64,000 nt of DNA, from contig CAXXKC010000001.1 in assembly GCA_963674835.2 (NCBI GenBank), positions 248,001 through 312,000 of the forward strand, written 5' to 3'. A model generated the notes under the pieces. That model worked only from the letters and a program-made list of their open reading frames with translations, was not told the origin of the DNA and did not search any database. Origin of the DNA: G963674835 sp963674835. GTDB lineage: Bacteria > Planctomycetota > Planctomycetia > Pirellulales > Thermoguttaceae. Below, one piece after another: positions 61,165 through 64,000 of this stretch (position 1 is its first letter; every line of letters begins with the position of its first letter). The translations under genes and the position numbers were made by a program.

Positions 61165-63398
61165 GGCTGATCCCCAGTAGTGGTCAGAGCTTCTGACGGA
61201 ATTTCGATCGATTCGTAGACGAGTTCGGCGATGTCGGCGACGCGCAGCCGTTTTTCGGCGCCGACGGTCTTCACAGCGTCCTGGAACATGACCAGGTCTT
61301 TGGGGCAGGCGACGGCGAGGCACTGGACGCCGAGGGCGAGGGCCTCGTGGATGCGGCTTTCGGCGGGACGCTGTTGGATGCCCGGCACGTCCTTCATCCA
61401 GATGCGCCCGCCGCCGGCGCCGCAGCAATAGCTGTTGCGGCGGTTGCGCGGCATTTCGACGAGCGTGAGGCCGAGGGCGCGGAGGACGCGGCGCGGCGGC
61501 TCGTAGACGCCGTTGTATCGGCCCAGGTAGCATGGGTCGTGATAGGTGGCTTCGAGCGTCAACTTGCGCGCCGCTGTGAGTGTGCCTTGGCGGAGCAAGT
61601 CGTCGAGGAGTTCGGTGTAGTGGATGACGGGCTTGCCGGCCAGGGGAGAGTCGGCGTCGTCAGTGTGGCTGTCGCGGCCGTATTCGTTCTTGAGGGTGTT
61701 GTAGGTGTGCGGGTCGGTGGTGAGGACGGCGTCGAACTGGGCGTCGGCCAGTTGCTTGTCGTTCTTTTCTCGCAGGAGGGAGAAGAGGCCTTCTTCGCCG
61801 ATGCGGCGCACGTCGTTCCCGGCGTTTTGCTCCTTGTCGAAGAGGAGGCCGAAGTCCTGACCGGCGTAGTCGAGCAGGCGGGCGATGATCCGGGTGACTT
61901 CCTGCGCCCGTTGGTCGTACGAAGCGTAGTCGCCGACGAACCAGAGGTAATGCACTTTTTCCTTGCGGGCGTCCTTGGGCTTGTGCTCGAGGGATTTGGT
62001 CCAATCGGCCCTCTTGCGAGGCGATTGGCCGAACGAATTGCCGTATCGCTGCAGGTTCATGAGCGTGTCTTGCACACCCTCTTCGACCTGTCCCTGGTCG
62101 ACGAGGTATCGGCGGAGGTCGACGATCAATCGCGGGTGCTCAACGAAGACGGGGCAGGTGTCTTCGCACGCCCGGCATGTGCAGCACGACCAGAGTTGCT
62201 CGGCGGCGATGGCCGAATCGTGGAGAGTGAGCGTGTGGCCGTTGGATTTGGCCGGCGTTCGGAGGAGTTGGGAGTCGACGGTTTGGACGACGTCGCGAGG
62301 GGAGAGCGGAAGGCCACTGGCGTGGCCGGGACAGACTTCCTGGCATTTGCCGCACCAGGTGCAGGCCTCCGCCTGAATCAACTGGCGCCAGGTAAGGTCG
62401 CGGACCGTGCGGACCCCCGACTCGCTGGCGACCGCAAGGCGGCCCGGCGGGGAGGAACTGCGGAGGAGCATGTTGGCCGGCGACGAGAGGAGGTGGAACG
62501 CCTTGGTGAACGGGATCGACACGATGAAGCCGAAGGCCAGCAGGGCGTGGAGCCACCATGTGGTTTGGTGCAGCGAGCGAATCTGTCGGTCTGGGAGCGG
62601 TTCGAGCATTTCCGCCAGACCGTAGCCGACGGGCGCCCAGGCGGCTGCGGGAAAGACCTTCTGGCCGGTGGCGATACGCTGTAGTTCGGCGTCGCGGCGC
62701 TGCGGGCCCATGTGAAGGTGCTCGGCCAGGCCGCGCTGGCGGACTACGGCCATCGCGGCTTCCGGTCCCCGGGCGGCTGCCACGGCGACTTGCGTTTCGA
62801 GGTGAGAGCCCTCGGCAATGCGGAGGCCTTCGAGCAGGAAGCCGGTGACGGCGATGAGGAAGAGGAACATCAGCATGGGGAAGCTGTCCCAGAAGCTGAT
62901 GCCGCTGCGGGTTGGCTCAAGACGCTTGGGCCGCACGAGGTAGCGACGATAGGCGGCCATGGCGAGCCCGACGATGAGCACGATGCCCGCGATGTCGAGT
63001 GCCAACTCGAAAAGCCCGTACGCGCTGCCGCGGAGGATTTGTTTGTCAAAGAGGAGGTTTGCGAAGTCCTGGTCGACGGTGGCCAAGGCGGTGCCGACGA
63101 ACAAGACGGCCATTCCCCAGAAGATCGCCTGATGCATGATGAGCGAGAACGGATCGGATGTGAGCCGCGACTGGAAGACGGCCGTTTTCAGCAGTTCGAG
63201 GAGCCGTGCGGGGCGGAGCGCGCCGAGGAGTTGGCGGATGAGGGGATCGGTTCCCGGTTGGTTTTGGCCGAAGAACCACTTGCGGATACGCCACGTCGCC
63301 CCGGCCAGGAAAGCGGCCACGACCAGCGCCGTGACGAGGTACATGGCGATTTCGGCCCAGTGGGGAACGTTCCACATGATCGGGCGCGCGTCGTCCAT
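61161..63398 (-). CDS. Membrane iron-sulfur oxidoreductase, ETF:quinone type (NarI-like + HdrD-like)
   Basis: A 745-residue protein. Five hydrophobic segments in residues ~15-310 form a NarI-like cytochrome b part (AMYLVTALVVAAFLAGATW, MHQAIFWGMAVLFVGTALAT, LMFLFLIAVTGFLLEGL, WWLHALLAFGFIVSIPF) with histidines for haem. Two [4Fe-4S] motifs follow: CTWCGKCQEVCPG and CCTCRACEDTCPVF. The C-terminal CCG domain ends in SYCCGAGGGRIWMKD; the first CCG copy is degenerate. This is the architecture of the ETF:(mena)quinone oxidoreductase group. It lies 6 bp after etfA and overlaps hdrA, so it may link both to the membrane. Confidence 0.9.
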   Translation of the reverse strand: MDDARPIMWNVPHWAEIAMYLVTALVVAAFLAGATWRIRKWFFGQNQPGTDPLIRQLLGALRPARLLELLKTAVFQSRLTSDPFSLIMHQAIFWGMAVLFVGTALATVDQDFANLLFDKQILRGSAYGLFELALDIAGIVLIVGLAMAAYRRYLVRPKRLEPTRSGISFWDSFPMLMFLFLIAVTGFLLEGLRIAEGSHLETQVAVAAARGPEAAMAVVRQRGLAEHLHMGPQRRDAELQRIATGQKVFPAAAWAPVGYGLAEMLEPLPDRQIRSLHQTTWWLHALLAFGFIVSIPFTKAFHLLSSPANMLLRSSSPPGRLAVASESGVRTVRDLTWRQLIQAEACTWCGKCQEVCPGHASGLPLSPRDVVQTVDSQLLRTPAKSNGHTLTLHDSAIAAEQLWSCCTCRACEDTCPVFVEHPRLIVDLRRYLVDQGQVEEGVQDTLMNLQRYGNSFGQSPRKRADWTKSLEHKPKDARKEKVHYLWFVGDYASYDQRAQEVTRIIARLLDYAGQDFGLLFDKEQNAGNDVRRIGEEGLFSLLREKNDKQLADAQFDAVLTTDPHTYNTLKNEYGRDSHTDDADSPLAGKPVIHYTELLDDLLRQGTLTAARKLTLEATYHDPCYLGRYNGVYEPPRRVLRALGLTLVEMPRNRRNSYCCGAGGGRIWMKDVPGIQQRPAESRIHEALALGVQCLAVACPKDLVMFQDAVKTVGAEKRLRVADIAELVYESIEIPSEALTTTGDQP

Positions 63399-63404
63399 AG
63401 GGTA

Positions 63405-64000
63405 TCATCCCTTCATGGCTTGGAGTGCCTCGACCAGCGCCGGCAAGAGGTCCAGCGCATCGATTTCCGCGCCGTAGTGTGCCACATCGAAAATGGGTGC
63501 TTTTGGATCGGTGTTGACGGCGACGATCAGGTCGGCCGCTTTCATGCCTTCCTGGTGCTCGGGGGCTCCGCTGATGCCGAGGGCCAGGTAGAGCTTGGGC
63601 TTGACCGTCATCCCAGACTTGCCCACCTGACGCGTCGCGGGGAGCCAGCCCTGGTCGACGACGGGCCGGGACGCACAGACGGCTCCGCCGAGGACCTGCG
63701 CGAGCTCTTCGGCCAACTCGACGTTGTCCTTCTGCTGAATTCCGCGCCCGACGGCGACGAGGACGTCTTGCTGCGTAATGTCGACGTCGGTGGCCTCGGG
63801 GAGGATGAGTTGTTCAAAGGTGACTGCGCCGTCGCCGGCCGGGAGGGAGACGGCGGGCGACTGGACCTCGCCTCGGCCGGGCTGATCGCTGGGGCGGTAG
63901 CTGCCGGGGAGCATCATGAGGATTGCGGGCGACCGCTCGACGCGCACTTCGGCGAGCATCTTTCCGCCGCAGAAGGCGGCCGTAACGAGGAGGCCGTCGG
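63405..64000 (-). CDS. etfA: Electron transfer flavoprotein alpha subunit, 5' end missing
   Basis: About 198 C-terminal residues; the frame is open to the window edge. The FAD domain carries VLVAVGRGIQQKDNVELAEE, CASRPVVDQGWLPATRQVGKSG, PKLYLALGISGAPEHQEGMK and VAVNTDPKAPIFDVAHYG, the standard EtfA signature. EtfA with EtfB accepts electrons from acyl-CoA or other dehydrogenases. It is the first visible gene of the leftward hydrogenase operon; etfB is expected just outside the window. Confidence 0.95.
   Translation of the reverse strand, partial: DGLLVTAAFCGGKMLAEVRVERSPAILMMLPGSYRPSDQPGRGEVQSPAVSLPAGDGAVTFEQLILPEATDVDITQQDVLVAVGRGIQQKDNVELAEELAQVLGGAVCASRPVVDQGWLPATRQVGKSGMTVKPKLYLALGISGAPEHQEGMKAADLIVAVNTDPKAPIFDVAHYGAEIDALDLLPALVEALQAMKG

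Overview
The window looks like chromosomal DNA of a planctomycete, probably of the Pirellulales kind. This is inferred from family content only: HEAT and SHD1 domain proteins, Tat-exported Gfo/Idh/MocA proteins, a hydrazine-synthase-A-like dihaem protein, secreted sulfatase and BNR-repeat (sialidase-like) proteins, a SUMF1-fold protein with a PEP-CTERM tail, planctomycete-style tyrosine recombinases and high G+C. No rRNA or taxonomic marker is present. The one RNA gene is a tRNA-Ala(UGC).

Layout, left half. 1-8259 is a carbohydrate locus: a sialidase-like protein cut by the window edge converges on a leftward operon of beta-helix protein, UroD-like protein and two GH36 alpha-galactosidase-like enzymes. 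8901-10610 is an exported HEAT/SHD1 protein. 10898-15258 is a rightward catabolic operon (Ldh_2 dehydrogenase, UroD-like, SDR, DapA-like aldolase) behind a good sigma-70-type promoter overlapped by a palindrome. A Gfo/Idh/MocA protein, a five-bladed-propeller glycosidase-like protein and a dihaem PD40 protein follow. 22268-27804 is a GntR-led operon: BNR protein, kdsB, an unrecognised 403-aa protein and a sodium:solute symporter. 27894-31292 is a giant exported protein with an Ala/Lys/Glu heptad repeat.

Middle (31.5-45 kb) is a hot spot of mobile DNA around the tRNA-Ala. It holds a decayed FkbM methyltransferase, two recombinase relics (one split by an ISAs1 element with a perfect 10-bp target duplication), a truncated WYL regulator against an IS256 element, an LRR fragment, an IS1380 element and broken small genes. 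A BNR protein, a GntR-LacI regulator and an NPCBM-like protein lie among them.

Right half. 45027-51261 carries GH43-like, sulfatase, thioesterase, PEP-CTERM/SUMF1 and BNR genes. 51708-54413 is a RAM-domain sensor plus trpD-trpC-trpF. An ISKra4-like element separates it from 56219-64000, a translationally coupled leftward operon: etfA, a membrane iron-sulfur oxidoreductase, hdrA, mvhD, mvhG and mvhA. This last operon joins an Mvh-type [NiFe] hydrogenase and HdrA, the parts of a flavin-bifurcating complex, to an ETF:quinone-type oxidoreductase in place of HdrBC, and is the most interesting system in the window.

Two dispersed repeat families are visible: a ~92-bp palindromic element (five copies, each downstream of a gene end) and a ~105-bp element (two copies). 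No CRISPR array, phage structural gene or toxin-antitoxin pair was seen.
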